From positions 8,122,001-8,186,000 of the forward strand of contig NC_135772.1 in NCBI RefSeq assembly GCF_028453695.1: a stretch of DNA of 64,000 bases. The letters run 5' to 3'. Source of the stretch: Augochlora pura. Its lineage: Eukaryota > Arthropoda > Insecta > Hymenoptera > Halictidae. Positions 1 to 12,479 of this stretch are shown here, piece after piece; positions within the stretch are counted from its first letter, which is position 1, and every line of letters begins with the position of its first letter. The translations under genes and the position numbers were made by a program. A model generated the notes under the pieces. That model was given only the letters and a program-made list of their open reading frames with translations. It made no database searches and was not told the origin of the DNA.

Positions 1-1836
1 ATGACAAAATACCAGCTCAGCAAAGGTTAATATTAGACGCCATATATGCTAAATATAAAGGTTCTTCACGCGAAGCGAGAAATATAACACATTTTAATAT
101 ATTTCTCGACTTGGAGTAGATTTTCCTCGGCTCAGCATAGTTTGTCACGTCACTTCAGAAAATGCAATTTCTACAGAAATTAAATTCAGCCAAAACACGC
201 AGAACATGCAAAGAAAAAGGAAACCGTTGTTGATACAGTATAATCAGGTACCTTTGAAGAAAAAACTCACCGTCTAGAATGTACAATTCCGAGAGAGTAC
301 TCTCTTCCTCTAATTACGTCTTTCCTTTGCTTGTTCCTAGGAGCAATTACACTGATTCTTTTTGCCCTGTCAGAAAATACGAAATAAAACAATGAAACTG
401 AAACGGTGGGGGAGGCAAGAGGAGGGACAATTTTCTAATTTCGTTAAAAGCGACGTGCCTCGGCGCCCACAGCGAATGCAAACATCGGTTTCGGTGTTTC
501 AACGTTTTCGTGATGTTTACAGAAGGGCGCCGGGTGGGCGGCGGAAATGCAAAAATGGAAATTGAATTAACTTTTATCCGGAGAAGAAGGTCTCGCGCTA
601 AATTAATCGCTACAAAGGCCTTGATAAGAACTTGCTAACAGGAGGACACTGCCTTTCTTGGCAATATCCGGAAAACTTTCTTCTCAGTTAAAAAGTTGCT
701 TCGACCCTTTATTTATTATCTTGCATGCTGTTTTTATTTTTCGTTCATGGGTTCTGTAACCTGTGTCCTTTGAGCACGAGGTAAAGTTTTCATGGGTTTA
801 GTAATTGCTTGGATAATTAATATCGATGTTCTAAAGCGGCAGAGAATTTTATTTTCAAAATTCAAAATCACATTTACAATCCTTACAATCCTTTACAATA
901 CTTATTTCACAAAAAATTTAAAAAACGAAGATACCGTAGAATTTCAATTGTTCAAACTAATCGGCGAATCAGAAGTGTTAGAATAATAGAATAATTACTT
1001 AATTATAATGTTATACTAATGTAAATATGTAAGTCCTTAATGATTTGTACAATAAATCGTGTTGGGCATGAGTCAGACATGAAGACACATGTACTAGTAC
1101 TATTGTACTAGAAATCAAGCTATTAGACGTGGAAATTATAACGTCTGTCTTCGTTTAATTTGTTATTTATTTGCAACAATAAAAATACGCAATAATTTTG
1201 AAAATTATTTTCAGTCAATTTTTATATGTTTACTTTGTGGTACAGTTGAGGTTAGGTTATTACTTTGCTCTATCGATTGATCTGTTTCTAGAACTCTCAA
1301 ACGATTCAATCTTAAAAATAGAATAATGTCTGATGCGTTCATTGTGATCGATAATATTTTAACACAAAATGAAAATTTAATTGGTTAATTGCAAGAATTA
1401 CGAATTAACGCGTACACATTGTACATCTTTGTGTCAGTACCCTCTCTGAAGATGTAACGAACTATATCTTCATTTTGTCAAAGAATTCTGCATTACTTAA
1501 AGGATTGAAACAGTTCGTGTGATTTAATTCCGCGAATATTCCAGTATTCTTTAATTTACTTAAAGTCTGCAACTTTTAATTTACTTGCATTGCATAATAT
1601 ATTTCGCCGAGGCTGTTGAAACACCGAGGAAACTGAATTTCTTTTAATTACTCCAAGAGTAATGTAATTAGAAGGAACGAAGTCTCCAGCATTGTAAAGC
1701 TAAAAAATAGACTACTACCATGGAGTTAAAGTTATTTAGTTTAAAATTGTACCGTTTCCAACGAGGAATTTTTAATTCCTTTGCGCTGAAGCGTTCTCTT
1801 ACATAATCTATCATAATTACTGAGTTACGCGACAAC
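1..1836. other. AT-rich DNA, no gene recognised
   Basis: Only short reading frames occur here (up to 67 codons) and none resembles a known protein. I see no RNA gene or repeat structure. It reads as intergenic or intronic insect DNA up to the target duplication of the retrotransposon that begins at 1848. Confidence 0.6.
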
Positions 1837-2036
1837 AAAATAATGGACAGTCGTCATCGATCCGTCGACGAGTTCGGACGTTTCCCGTGTTGATCGCATG
1901 TGCGGAATCATATTATGACAATCGTAGTGACTTGTTAGTAGTAGTAATAGATTGGTATATCCATTTTGTGTGTGTGTGTATTGGCGCTGGTGTATGGTCA
2001 CCGGGCCAACCTAACACACCAAGATAACCTTAATCT

Positions 2037-3305
2037 ATGCATCCTTCTACAAATGATAACATGACTTTTGAGTACAGTAGTCCATTAACTTCGCTACCTG
2101 AAAAAATACTCAAAAGACCGAACCCATGGAACTTCCAAAATCCTATGCAAATACCACCAAATTTGAAAACATGTCTACTAAGGACCAAGCCATCATCCTC
2201 CAGTCGGTGGATGGAATCAATATCCAATAGTATGTCTACACATTAGGTAAAATAGTCGGACCCAAAGTAATTAAATACATATCTAGAATTTCGAATGGTA
2301 GAATATGCATGTATCTTGATAAAAAAGAAACCGTCACCTCTCTTATGTCGAACACAAATCGATCAAAATAAATAATACTGAAATGGAAGTAAGACCGATG
2401 ATTCAACTAGCACAACGTATCACCCTCTCAAATGTATCTCCTACCATTCTCAATGCTGAAATTGAAAATGAGTTCATGAAAAACAACATTCGGATGTGTT
2501 CGAAAATTTCATCGTTAAAAGCAGGTACATATACCGATCCTGAATTTGCCCACATCTTAAGCTTTAGGAGACAGCTATATTTCCATCCGGAGGATCTCAA
2601 AAAAATTCCAGACTCCTTTGTAATGATTATGGATGATAGGCCTTACCGAATTTTCACTACTGCAGGCACACTAAATTGTTTTGCTTGCAAGGAAGAAGGG
2701 CATGTTGCCAAACAATGTCCTAACAATACACAAACAAACGAAACTGAAGATACCATAACGAGCATTACTCCACCTATTTTAACTGAAACACCATCTCCGT
2801 CGATAAATGAGGAATCCATGATTAATCTTAATCAATCAAAAATCACTGAATTACGGACAGCGAATTCTGCAATTAAAAGACTTCTTTCGTTCACCTCAGA
2901 GACCACTTCAGATCGTACATGTAGAAATGAAGAAAGCTTCAAACTCCCAACCGCTGTTAAAAAGAAGACTGTCAGTGTCAAAAAAATACAACAGTAATCT
3001 CCTTCCCGCTTTGAAAGCAATTTAGAAGAATTGCTCAGCCCCGTTAAAGATTTAATTAAAAATCCTGAAAAAAAATTTATTCTCAACTGCACCCAACTTC
3101 TTTTGGAATTGCAAACCCAACCGTAATAGCGAGTGAATACACTGAAAATATAACGGAACTAACAAAAATGCTTCATAAAATCTACTCTCTCCTGACTGAA
3201 CGAAGTATTAAGAACAGAATCCACAGGCTATGCAAAAAACTCACGAATAAATTACTTGATGATTCTGGACCTTGGACAATAGACACAGACACCGACAACT
3301 CATAA
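2037..3305 (+). pseudogene. LINE ORF1 (gag-like nucleic-acid binding protein), broken
   Basis: The longest intact part is 2383-2997 (204 residues). It carries the insect LINE ORF1 signature HILSFRRQLYFHPED followed by a CX2CX4HX4C zinc knuckle (CFACKEEGHVAKQC), which in this family binds the element's own RNA. Upstream sequence from the ATG at 2037 belongs to the same protein but is split by a frameshift near 2211-2246 and a stop at about 2368. Downstream, the frame continues past a TAA at 2995-2997 through LLSPVKDLIKNPEKK, then shifts frame near 3125 and ends at TAA 3303-3305 after a K/R-rich tail. Four or more lesions make it a pseudogene. What is seen is the knuckle and the family-like flanks; the RNA-binding role is family knowledge. 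Confidence 0.85.
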
Positions 3306-3372
3306 CAAACTATCATCTACTTCTTCTGAAACTAAATAGTCACATATTAAGCGATTGCAGTTACTCCCCTGA

Positions 3373-4066
3373 GTTCCTCTCAAGGAAGTCCGTTCACAGA
3401 AACATTAACTAACCTAGAGGAGTCCAATATAGATCCAATACTAAACTCAATCATAACCGAAGATGAACTAAATAAAATACTTCAATTGACAAAAGACTCC
3501 TCGCCAGGCCCAGATTACATTCCGAACAGAAAGCTTAAAAACCTTCCACCAACAGGGAAAAAACATCTGCTTAATATTTTTAATTGCATATGGATCCACG
3601 GAGTTTTCCCGGACAACAGGAAAATGACAGAAAGTTACCCTCCAGTAGCACTAACGAATAATACGTGCAAATTATTAGAAAAAATAATAAACCGGAGACT
3701 TAAATAGTTCTTAGAAGTTAATGAATTTTTAACACCAGCTCAACGTGGATTCCGACAACATTGCTCCACTACTGACGTCCTAACCAACATAGAGTCAGAT
3801 GTATGTGACGCATTTAAAAAAAAACGAATTTCTCATGGCAATCTGCTTAGATATCGAAAAAGCATACGAAATGATTTGGAGACCCAAGATCATCAACATA
3901 CTTGTTAAATTCAATATCAACCGCCCTATGTTCACCACCTCCTATATGATTGCAGAAAATTTGAAGCTTATGGAAGGAAGTATAAAATGAACCCCTACAC
4001 GACCCTGACCTCGGAAAAGAACATCAAAAATACCTTGGAATATCTATTTGACTCCAGTCTCGCCAC
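3373..4066 (+). pseudogene. LINE ORF2 reverse transcriptase remnant, no catalytic core
   Basis: Reverse-transcriptase motifs appear in order. SSPGPDYIPNRKLKNLP lies at about 3497-3550, PPVALTNNTCKLLEKIINRRL at about 3640-3704 (block 2), TPAQRGFRQHCSTTD at about 3732-3776, and ICLDIEKAYEMIW at about 3840-3880. The first metal-binding Asp of the polymerase fold therefore survives. The FADD block that should follow within ~100 residues is missing, because the sequence jumps from MEGSIK to an HQKYLGIS-like segment at about 4022-4045. Stop codons lie at 3705-3707 and 3988-3990, and a frameshift lies near 3820. A segment between PDNRKM and TESYPPVALTN is also lost. It cannot encode a working polymerase. 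Confidence 0.85.
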
Positions 4067-4163
4067 CAAAAACTAATTCATTAATGAATCCCGTCGCTAA
4101 TGACCCTGATGTCGATGCGACGTTAAAACCTTACTAAAAAAAGAGAAAAAAGAAAATAGTGGA

Positions 4164-4745
4164 ATTCTGATCAGAAGAATATTTCTTTCGGTCCTAATTT
4201 TCTCCATTATTTCAGTTTATGTATGTAATCAAACGTGGTAAATCTTCTATTTATAAATGAGAAACTATCTTTAATTTGCGGAAACTACGTAAATAATTAA
4301 TAAAATACATAAATATATAACTACGGAATAAACAATGGTACATGATGATATTACAAATTTTTCGATAAAAAGTAAAAATTTATATTCAGCGCATAAGTAA
4401 CGTTGTTTTAATTACCTGATTCCTCTTCAGTACCGGATATAATTAACAGTTTTCGATAGGTGCGTCAAGTGGAAATAAAGTTAATTAAAAACGACATACG
4501 CTAAAAGAACGAAAACTCGTAATATTTGTGATCGTAAACTCTCGCATTGCGTCTGTGTACATCAAAGCACTCAAAGTACACATTTTGACATAAAAGTAAT
4601 TGTCGTAAATGTAATAGCCTAAATTGAAATGATTGTCATCGATCATGGTTTTACCTATTTCTTCCATAACTGCAACTCCGCAAACCCGAGACAGATGTCA
4701 CAGATATAACAGTGACACAACCGTAATTTATTTCGTGCTGCAAAA
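4164..4745. other. AT-rich spacer, nothing recognised
   Basis: This lies between the LINE target duplication and the Tc3-like fragment. No coding, RNA or repeat signal is visible. The missing 5' half of the Tc3-like transposase was looked for and not found here. Confidence 0.5.
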
Positions 4746-5135
4746 ATGAATAGTGCAAGTTATTTAAGATTAATAAAAAACCAAACTGATAAGTATGCAC
4801 AATGCATTGTAGGTCCAAAATTTGTGTTCCAACAAGATAATTCTGCCGTACACATGGAAAAAATTATTCATGAATATTTTTCAAAAGAGATAATTCCTGT
4901 TTTGGAATGGTCGGCGTCCTCCCCAAACTGAAATATCATTGAGAATTGATGGAGATTATTATCAAGAGCTGTCTACGCAGAAGGTAGACAATTTGAAAGA
5001 TTAAATGACTTAAAAATCAGTATTAAAGAGGAATGGAAAAATGTATCACAATCTTCAATTAAAGTACTGTATAAATGCTTACTAAAAAGAATGATAGAAG
5101 TAATTAAGAACCACGGAGTTTCCACACATTATTAA
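4746..5135 (+). pseudogene. Tc3-like transposase, 3' half (D34E)
   Basis: This is the carboxy-terminal half of a Tc1/Tc3-superfamily cut-and-paste transposase. The second catalytic Asp sits in FVFQQDNSAVH. The catalytic Glu sits in NIIENxW, where x is a stop codon. Exactly 34 codons lie between them, as expected for D34E. The frame runs on to a natural-looking end at TAA 5133-5135. Two in-frame stops, TGA 4929-4931 (in SPN*N, normally SPDLN) and TGA 4947-4949 (in EN*W, normally ENLW), both look like single-base decay of Leu codons. The DNA-binding half, the first catalytic Asp and the terminal repeats are not visible nearby. It is an old, dead fragment. Confidence 0.88.
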
Positions 5136-5508
5136 ACACAAGTATAGTTATATCATTTTTATATTTGTCTATTTTAAATTTATATAATATGGAATATTTT
5201 TCGGATGTGCTATCATCTTGCCTGTATTCATTTGGATATTTTTATTTTTACGAGGAGAATTCGTTCAAGAAAAGTCAATAAAAGTTATGTTTGTATATTA
5301 GTAGCAGGTAGTCTTTCTGTATCATTGGCACATTTCCTGTACCATAATTATAGCGCGTGTGCTATTTTTTTCTTTGGGAGTGTATATCGCGTCTTAACAA
5401 CCTTATCGACCAACTCTGGCGCCTTCGATCCGTGAATTATAGAAACGGTATGCCGAATTCGGTCATGGTGAATGTGTCAACGGCGGAGCGAGAACATGTA
5501 GTACGTAC

Positions 5509-5820
5509 CTTGTGCTTGGTCCGGTGCCGGTGATAATGGTTTGGTCTGGGGTGCTCGACAACGACGTGTTCGGAGGTGGAGGGCCCGAGGGTTGGGGTGT
5601 TCGCACGGTGCGATGATCGTGAATGCTGACGAGGGAGCTGAGGCGGTTGTTGCTGACCGCTCCTCGGCGACTGTTGTTGCTGCTGTTCCTTTCGGTTCTC
5701 GTGGCATCGGCAAACCGACCCTCCGCCGGCCACCCCGCCTCCGCCACCTCCGCCGAAAGAACCGCCGCCGCTTAAAGCCGCCGCAGTCAGCTTGCTGGCG
5801 TAATAATACATCGCGCACAT
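5509..5820 (-). CDS. Candidate first coding exon of an unidentified host gene
   Basis: On the minus strand an ATG at 5820 opens 104 codons that end exactly at a consensus splice donor, CAAG|GTACGT (exon ends at 5509, intron starts at 5508, phase 0). An in-frame TAA lies directly before the ATG, so the coding frame cannot start earlier in this exon. A second ATG lies three codons in. The peptide begins MCAMYYYASKL and then has a Gly-rich run (about residues 18-34), a five-Gln run (about 46-50), a Ser/Pro/Gln-rich part and a basic His/Arg/Lys-rich end (HRHRTKHK). Low complexity of this kind is common at the amino ends of insect neuronal and regulatory proteins, but I do not recognise the gene. 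No downstream exon was identified. The GC-rich setting also allows chance open frames, including one of 112 codons on the opposite strand. Confidence 0.42.
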
Positions 5821-6345
5821 TTATCCGGCGAGAGCTTAACACCACGGCCCGAGCGCCACCTCACTGCTGTCATCACTGACGTTAGCGATGACGGTCGACT
5901 GTCCTTAGCACGTCGCTTTAAGGGTACAACCGCGACCGAGCGTCTTCGAGCGGATAAACAAGCCTGGCCGATTCACTGAGCGATCCGGCTGAACCTCATC
6001 GTTCGCTGTCCACTCTGTTTGCCCTGGGGTTTACCCGATGCGTCCATGCCCCGCTTGTCAACGAGGAGGAACGCCCGAGGGTGATACTCTTCGAACCAAT
6101 CTCTGCGCCGAGCTGTCTCTCTCGCTCCGGCTATTTATGCGACGGGGGATCAGCGGGACAAATTCGCTCGGCCACCTTTTTCTTCGTGGGACTGCTTTCG
6201 GTACACTGTCGGATTAGTTTGCGTTCTTATCGGTTATCGTCTTCTGTTGCGACCTTTTATCGAATTATACGAGATTAGTCAACGCTGGTGGAAGATTGTT
6301 GCTCTGAAGGACACTGAACTCTCGACGGCACAGGTGACAGTTTAA
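5821..6345 (-). promoter_or_regulatory. GC-rich, CpG-bearing region upstream of the candidate exon
   Basis: This continues the GC-rich island that starts near 5440 and contrasts sharply with the AT-rich DNA on both sides. Its position directly upstream of the candidate minus-strand exon fits a promoter and 5' untranslated region. No clear TATA box or initiator could be assigned. The regulatory role is inferred from composition and position only. Confidence 0.3.
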
Positions 6346-7867
6346 TCGAGTTATTCGTGTCGCTTATTTGACTGACACGGCACTGCGCAGGTACACAGGA
6401 ATCTGCGGAGAAATGTCAAACTTGGTCCCGGCTTTGAGATTCTTACGTGCATGTGTCGTTGCGTTGCGAGAACGCTGAGAATTTTCGGCGATACTACGGC
6501 AGAAGCACTCTTGATGTTCAGCTTGTAACATTAATCGTTTGCTTGGAGATTGCGAACGAATATCGTAGTGCGATACAGCTTCGAACGCGCGCAGCAGTGA
6601 CAAACACTTACGAAATTAGTCAACGTGTTTTCACCCTCATGCGTTTGCTGTTCAACTGCAAGTTGAACAATAAATAATATGTAATACGGCATTGCGGCGT
6701 ACGAATAATTTAAAAAATTTGTGAAAATCAAATTTTAAGAATGAAGCCTCATAAGACGTCTATTCAGTCTATTATAATTTACGTCTATTCAGTCTCCAAA
6801 ATCCCAATGTCTCCGTCATTATAGATTAATTTAAAATGTTTCAATGTTCAACGATTCAGTGTTGTCAATTATAGAATTAAAACTTCTTACGATTCAAACA
6901 TTTCAAGCTGGCATTCTTAGTTCATTTTAAAAATAAAGTAATAAAAAGCTTTTATGTTCCCTAAATCTTTTAAAGTTATTCAACTTTTGTTTGAATCATT
7001 TTCTGACGAATTTAAGTTTGTGATAGTGTTGATACATGTTTAAAAGTGGAATAACTTTTTTAAATTTAACCGAATGATTTTAACAATTTTGTGGCGTTAG
7101 ATGCAGCAGTTTACCAAGCTATGTTTAACAAATTTTTGCGGAAACGTGTTTAAACATTTTCGTATGCTACTATGGGAGACATAAGATCTCGAAATACAGT
7201 GATTCGAAATTATAAGTAGAATCAGTATGCGACACAATAATGCAACGGTAGAGCCATACATTTTTTTCTGACCAAGAAGGAAGGATGAGTAATTAAGTGA
7301 AAATGATCCAGTGAGCCGTTTTACCAGTCCTTCATTTTTCTCTGAAAATTTCGATGGGATATTGTTTCACGTTTGATTGATCAGGAAGTCAATTTCGCAG
7401 GTAACTGTTCCGCAAATGCGCAGAATTCACCGTTCCATACGGATCGAGAAGAGACTGCATTGAAAACAACGCACACAGACACCGGGGTGCGGTTATTGAT
7501 ACAGATAGCTACGTAGATTGGACGTTATTCGCAGGAACTTTAATTTCTGAAATAATTTGAGTGACAGAAATGAGGGGGCGACTATCGCATTAACGAAGAG
7601 ATCAAATTAAAGTATGAATTCCTGCTTCCTCGAATGTCGCGACGACTTCAATTTTCCAATTTAGCTCCCTCCTCCAAATAATTTCTGCTTCGACAGTATT
7701 GCAGTGCTTTGCAATGTAATCTTAAAAATTGATTAATTGACAGTCGAATACACACGTTTGTGATCCACAAATTAAAAACTCTTTAACTTTTGAGCACTTT
7801 CTGCTGCATTCTTAATTTTATTGATAATAAGTTGGTTTAAAATACCGCTGGTAAAATAAAATAGAAA
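6346..7867. other. AT-rich DNA, nothing recognised
   Basis: No open frame longer than about 80 codons and no family-like peptide occurs on either strand. No terminal repeats of the families found elsewhere in the window were seen. Confidence 0.5.
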
Positions 7868-8002
7868 TTTAATAATAAAATAAACTTTATACATGTGTTC
7901 ATTCATAATAAAAAGTTTATTGCAAAATTTTACATGCATCCCTTGATTTCAACAAATTTCTCTTATAAGCAATGAGGATACGAATACTTATGGGACTGAC
8001 TG
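7868..8002 (-). mobile_element. Solo terminal of the Tc1-family element
   Basis: The right terminus reads ...GGACTGACTG|TA and matches, inverted, the left terminal 130 bases of the Tc1-like element at 52204, including CATGCATCCCTTGATTTCAA and the AATAAAAAGTTTATTGC segment. The opposite terminus is missing, so this is a one-ended fragment. A TA dinucleotide at 8003-8004 marks the target site. Confidence 0.8.
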
Positions 8003-8004
8003 TA

Positions 8005-9164
8005 TGCACTGAAATTGCAATCAGAAATTTCCATATCTGACGATACCGCGGGATGATGCAAACAGACATAAAAATTTGACACGCGTAGAGCTGTACATCA
8101 TTCAAAGTTGCGAACAGATACTGGTTTATCGGTTTGAAATTCGTTAAACACTTAAACCGCTACCATTTCCGACATGTTTATTCCGGGGATTGAAACCGAG
8201 CCAAATTAGAAACTTCAAACTATCGTACGCCACGGCAACACAATATCATGATCAGCATAAACGATCGCCGAGTGTCGAGCATTTCCGTCTAGAAAAATTT
8301 ATTGGCCCAGACATAGCAGTAATAAAAGAATATAAAAAATAGTAGCGATTGAGGAGCCTCGAATCGTCGGTATCGATCCAGGAAAAAAAAAGTAGCGTTG
8401 TTTATGACTAACGTCCGCTGCATGCGCGGTGCACTATTTACAAAGCACGTATCGAAGAATGGCGAGCACGGCGTGGTTCTCAGTTAAAATCACCTTAAAT
8501 CTTCCTCTCCATAAAAGTCGAATGTATTGCGATCGCAGAAAACGGCCGGCATTAAAACGTCTCAGGAAATTCAAGTGATCATCCATGATACTCTGGCCTT
8601 ATTCGCGTAATATATACCGAATAGGAAACGAAAAATACTAGCGACCCGAGATAAAATATTTGTTATTCGAAAGCAAAGATTTTAGCATTTTCTAGTAAAG
8701 CTCCATCAAAAGGTCCAGGATATATTGATTTGTCTCCTGACGAAGACATCATATAGAAATTACCAAAAATGGATGTTATTAATTTATTCTATATCGAAAT
8801 AAAATTTCATTCATCTATTACCGAAATCTAAGTATTAAAGCAAAATTATTAAAGACGAAAAAGTGCTATTTATTGCAGCTGTGAAAGAAACCGTGTCTTG
8901 GGACCGAAACTTGGGAATTCCCAGATTTTTGCTGTCCCTTCTTCTTTGGCCATCGTTCTAGTATTCATTGGTCTTAATATTATTTAAGCAGCCAATGAAA
9001 TACTGACTCCACCCATACCATTCACGTAGGAAGGCGTAATCGGAGGATGAGAAGCGTACCTACTTTTACTTTCCACTTTGCACTCGGTAACTTCTCATCT
9101 AGTCCGATAATCGACATTTGTACATAATTGTTATAGTTTGTGATAAGTTGTTCGTTCTTTATTA
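8005..9164. other. No gene recognised
   Basis: Ordinary AT-rich DNA with a slightly more GC-rich stretch near 8160-8560. No coding or repeat signal I can support. Confidence 0.5.
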
Positions 9165-9407
9165 TTAACCCTTTTAGTACCGGCCAAAAGAGACTGTATC
9201 TGAGCGAAATGTTTAAAACTCGTTTGACGAAGTTTGGTAAAATTTCGGAAAGAAATTGCAAGAATTTTGAAAAGTCTGATAAATAACAAATTCAAAAAGG
9301 GGCAAAAAGTAAGAAATTAAATTGTTGTTTAATAGAAATAATAAGAAAACTATCTCTTCAACAATAGCCAACAACGATATATCGTTGTTAGGTACTAAGA
9401 GGGTTAA
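9165..9407. mobile_element. TTAA-flanked MITE (piggyBac-type) with 20-base palindrome
   Basis: TTAA occurs at both ends (9165-9168 and 9404-9407). The inverted ends read TTAACCCTTTTAGTACC and, reversed from the right, TTAACCCTCTTAGTACC, 16 of 17 identical. Just inside the right end lies a perfect 20-base palindrome at 9370-9389 (AACAACGATA and its complement). No transposase is encoded. Four-base TTAA targets are the hallmark of piggyBac transposition, so a piggyBac-like enzyme elsewhere in the genome probably moved it. Confidence 0.85.
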
Positions 9408-12400
9408 ATCTTGTGAAATACGGCACCCTTGTTCCATCTCAGTTCACCCTCAAATCTATCCTCAACATATTAATTTATCGTGAGGTAGACGCGTTATTTA
9501 ATCGTCACCAACTAAGGCCGACGCTGTAACGCACCGCACAACAAACCGTATTACAAGGGATTAAAACAATTTCTCAAGTGATATACTTTTCCAATTTTAT
9601 GCATCCTATTCCTTTAAAACATAAAATATTTTTGTCGATGCACAGTTAATGCATACACTATAGATGTTCATTGAAATTGTCATCTCTATATATATAAAGG
9701 AACATACGTTTGAGCAGACAAAAAGGGTGGTTGCTTCGTAGTAGAAAATTTTATATGCGGGGTGAATGCGTAACAATAGAGGCTAACGCGTGTGGAAATA
9801 TCTCCGGTTCGTGTTCTTTCATCGCGAAATGATAAAACAAATCTAATCCCATTTTGAAAACTTGACGAGCGAAACGTTGTTGCGCGTTTTGTTAAAATGC
9901 GCTCATTGAAGTGGGCGTTCCGTTGTTCCAGACAATTACAATTTTTCGAGATTAATTGGAAGCTACATATACTGGCGGTATCGTAGAGATCAAAGGGAAT
10001 TGGGATGCAGACTTGAGTATCGGAGCAACGATGCGGCATCGTGGCCAGCCTTGGGAGGATACAAGGGTAGACTAACCCTCTCAGAGAGAGGGTTTGAGGG
10101 TTCATCGAATTATCGAGAGGGTTACTAATAATTACCATCGAATTAGCCTACACGAGACGCTAGGCTTTTCCGTCGTGCCGTAGCATGCCTTCTTGAGAAA
10201 AAAGAGTAACAGTGTTCGAACGTTAAACATACGGTGCCTTTCACGATTTTATTATAAAGTGATACTTTTTGAAACTTTTTATTTCGAATTTATTACATTT
10301 CTCAATTTAATTTCATTCTTAGTTTCATTTTTTACCTCACATATTAAGCAATTTTTCTTAATTGTAAATTTGACATGAATTTATAACCTCGAAATTAATA
10401 TCTACTGATTTTACAAACTTTGCATGACCATGTGCAAAATTCGGTATTGGTATTCAATTGTTGAAAATTCTGTACTTTCGTATTTTTTCTGAAAATAATG
10501 AAAAAAACAAATGGTATTGATTTCCGTATTATCACATTGTCTACGAACTTAAATGATTTGAGGTAAGTGCATAGTGAATAAATTCATGGCAAAGTGGATT
10601 AGAGGTAGATGTGCTTGAATTTTATAAACCGTACGTAGTTAACTGCTTCAAATTTGTATCGCAAGCTTAAAAATCGATTTTTGTGAATTCGAATAATTGA
10701 AATTAAAATTAATAGCACTCCAGAGAATGAAAGGATCAGTGAATTACGCAACTTCGCGGATCTAATTCTGGAACGGCAGGAGTTCTAATACCGTCCGCAC
10801 CTTTTTCATTTCACAAGTACGGTAAAACCGTGGATAAAATAGCAGCTCAACTTTTGAGAGGTTATTGTAAAGAGGAGACCTTCTTTCATAAGGTCGTGTT
10901 GGAACGAATATGGAAAAATCCATTTAAAACTCTATATAGTCGTTTGTATTTTAGCAATTTTAAAGAAATTTTCTCATTCCGTTTCAATATAAAAAAGGCT
11001 TTTTGAACTAAAATGAGTTGAAAACGTGAAAGGAACAAATTTACGCTTTAAAATGAGGCTTGTCCGAATGTTATAAGATATTTTTATGGGATGTCATAGA
11101 AATTAAAACATTCATAATTGTGTAGTCATAATCAAAATGCAATTACTTCATGCTTTTATTTTGACTGCATATTTTTAAAGTAAATGGAAACAGTGAAGAA
11201 TTTTTTAGTTGATAAACTGAACCTGTTTTTTTTATTTCGATTTTTGTGAAACAATCTACGAGGATTTATGTAAGGATTTATATGAATATGAAAAGAGATT
11301 AAATTTCTGGTCACAATAGTTTAAACCAGTTTCATCTTCAGAAAATTGATACAACATTTATGTATGACTTTCTCCCGTTGAAACACTCTGAAACGATTCC
11401 TAGAAATTCTGCTCGACGCAGAATGGAGACAGAGAAACACATAAATATGGAAATTGGATTAAATTGTCTCGTGATCCGGCTCACCTTCGCAACAATTATA
11501 AGTAATTCTATCTGATCAGGATCTGGTTGGGATGCATAATAAGTCAATGAATAAATTACGTCGGTGTGGAAGCACCGCCGGTGTTCTCATGAATGACAAA
11601 ATCATAATGGAACAATATGACAGCGGTGTCCCGAAGGACACTCTCGTCAATTCAGAATAATGCAAATCGAAAAAAATGTGTTCACATTACTCGAGAATTC
11701 GACATCGCATGCACCCGAATCGATCTGCTGAAATCATCGATCCGAGTGATTAATGCGCCCCATGAGAACTTCGAATAAACAAAGATGCAGTGAATGAAAT
11801 TATGCTCCCGATAATAAATATAAATATAAATATAAATTTAAATCAAACGTTTTACAGATTAATCATAAATTTTTGAAAATATTAATTTGCTTGCTAATGG
11901 AATATTTGTGCAGTATTTAACATATTTTATCTTATATATATTTATTTTATCACTTATTATTATACATTATATATATATTCCCCTCTATTTGTCAATAAAA
12001 GTGCAGAATAGAAGACATTTAAATATTTACTGTAAAATTTATCAAACATTGGTCAATATCTCCTTTTTTTAAATTGTTCAGCCTTTTAACACCATTGACC
12101 AAACATTACCATCCACCCATCGTACAGTGAACCATGTGTACAATTCGCTAATTAGTCTACCTTAGGCGTCTTCAATGATTTCCAAACATCGATGTTTTTA
12201 AAAGAACTTAATAAGGTTAAAATTCTTCAAGATTTTATTTTTGCTTCATTACATCGTACATAGTGACATAAAAATATAATTCTGATGTTGTACTTTTGCA
12301 TAATATTATTTTCATTTCCACCTTATCGAAATGATATAGAATAGCCAATTTCTGGTGACCCGATATAACATTATACGTTTCGTATAGTTAGGTATATTGG

Positions 12401-12479
12401 TATCAAATTTTATTCATCAACTCTTTAGCGACTTCTTTGTTCGTGTGAGATATAATCCGTAAATATCGAAGTAATACCG
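9408..12479. other. AT-rich DNA, no gene recognised
   Basis: The longest open frame is 150 codons on the minus strand (9686-10138). It has no recognisable domain, a mixed composition and no splice or start context, so I do not call it. A short A/T microsatellite (ATAAAT-type repeats) lies at about 11812-11840. A small hairpin (AACCCTCT...AGAGGGTT) lies near 10074-10094. Confidence 0.5.

Larger units (their letters stand above)
1848..4152 (+). mobile_element. Degenerate non-LTR retrotransposon (LINE), internally deleted
   Basis: Both boundaries are supported by a target-site duplication: AAAATAATGGA at 1837-1847 and AAAATAGTGGA at 4153-4163, 10 of 11 bases identical. The element starts CAGTCGTCATCG, a 5' end of the style seen in I/Jockey-group LINEs, and ends in an A-rich tail at about 4134-4156. 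Between them are a gag-like ORF1 with a CCHC zinc knuckle and pieces of reverse transcriptase. The apurinic endonuclease domain expected between ORF1 and RT is absent, as is the RT catalytic block. At 2.3 kb it is well under half the usual length for such elements. The last 45 bases (GATGCGACGTTAAAACCT) match the 3' end of the minus-strand LINE tail at 36199, so both probably belong to one superfamily. It is inactive. Confidence 0.88.

Noticed and set aside
5541..5879. 112-codon plus-strand frame opposite the candidate exon
   Set aside because: Arg-rich translation typical of the antisense of Gly/Gln/Pro-coding DNA; the minus strand has the start context and donor.
9686..10138. 150-codon minus-strand open frame
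   Set aside because: No domain, signal or splice context; composition fits chance in mixed-GC DNA.
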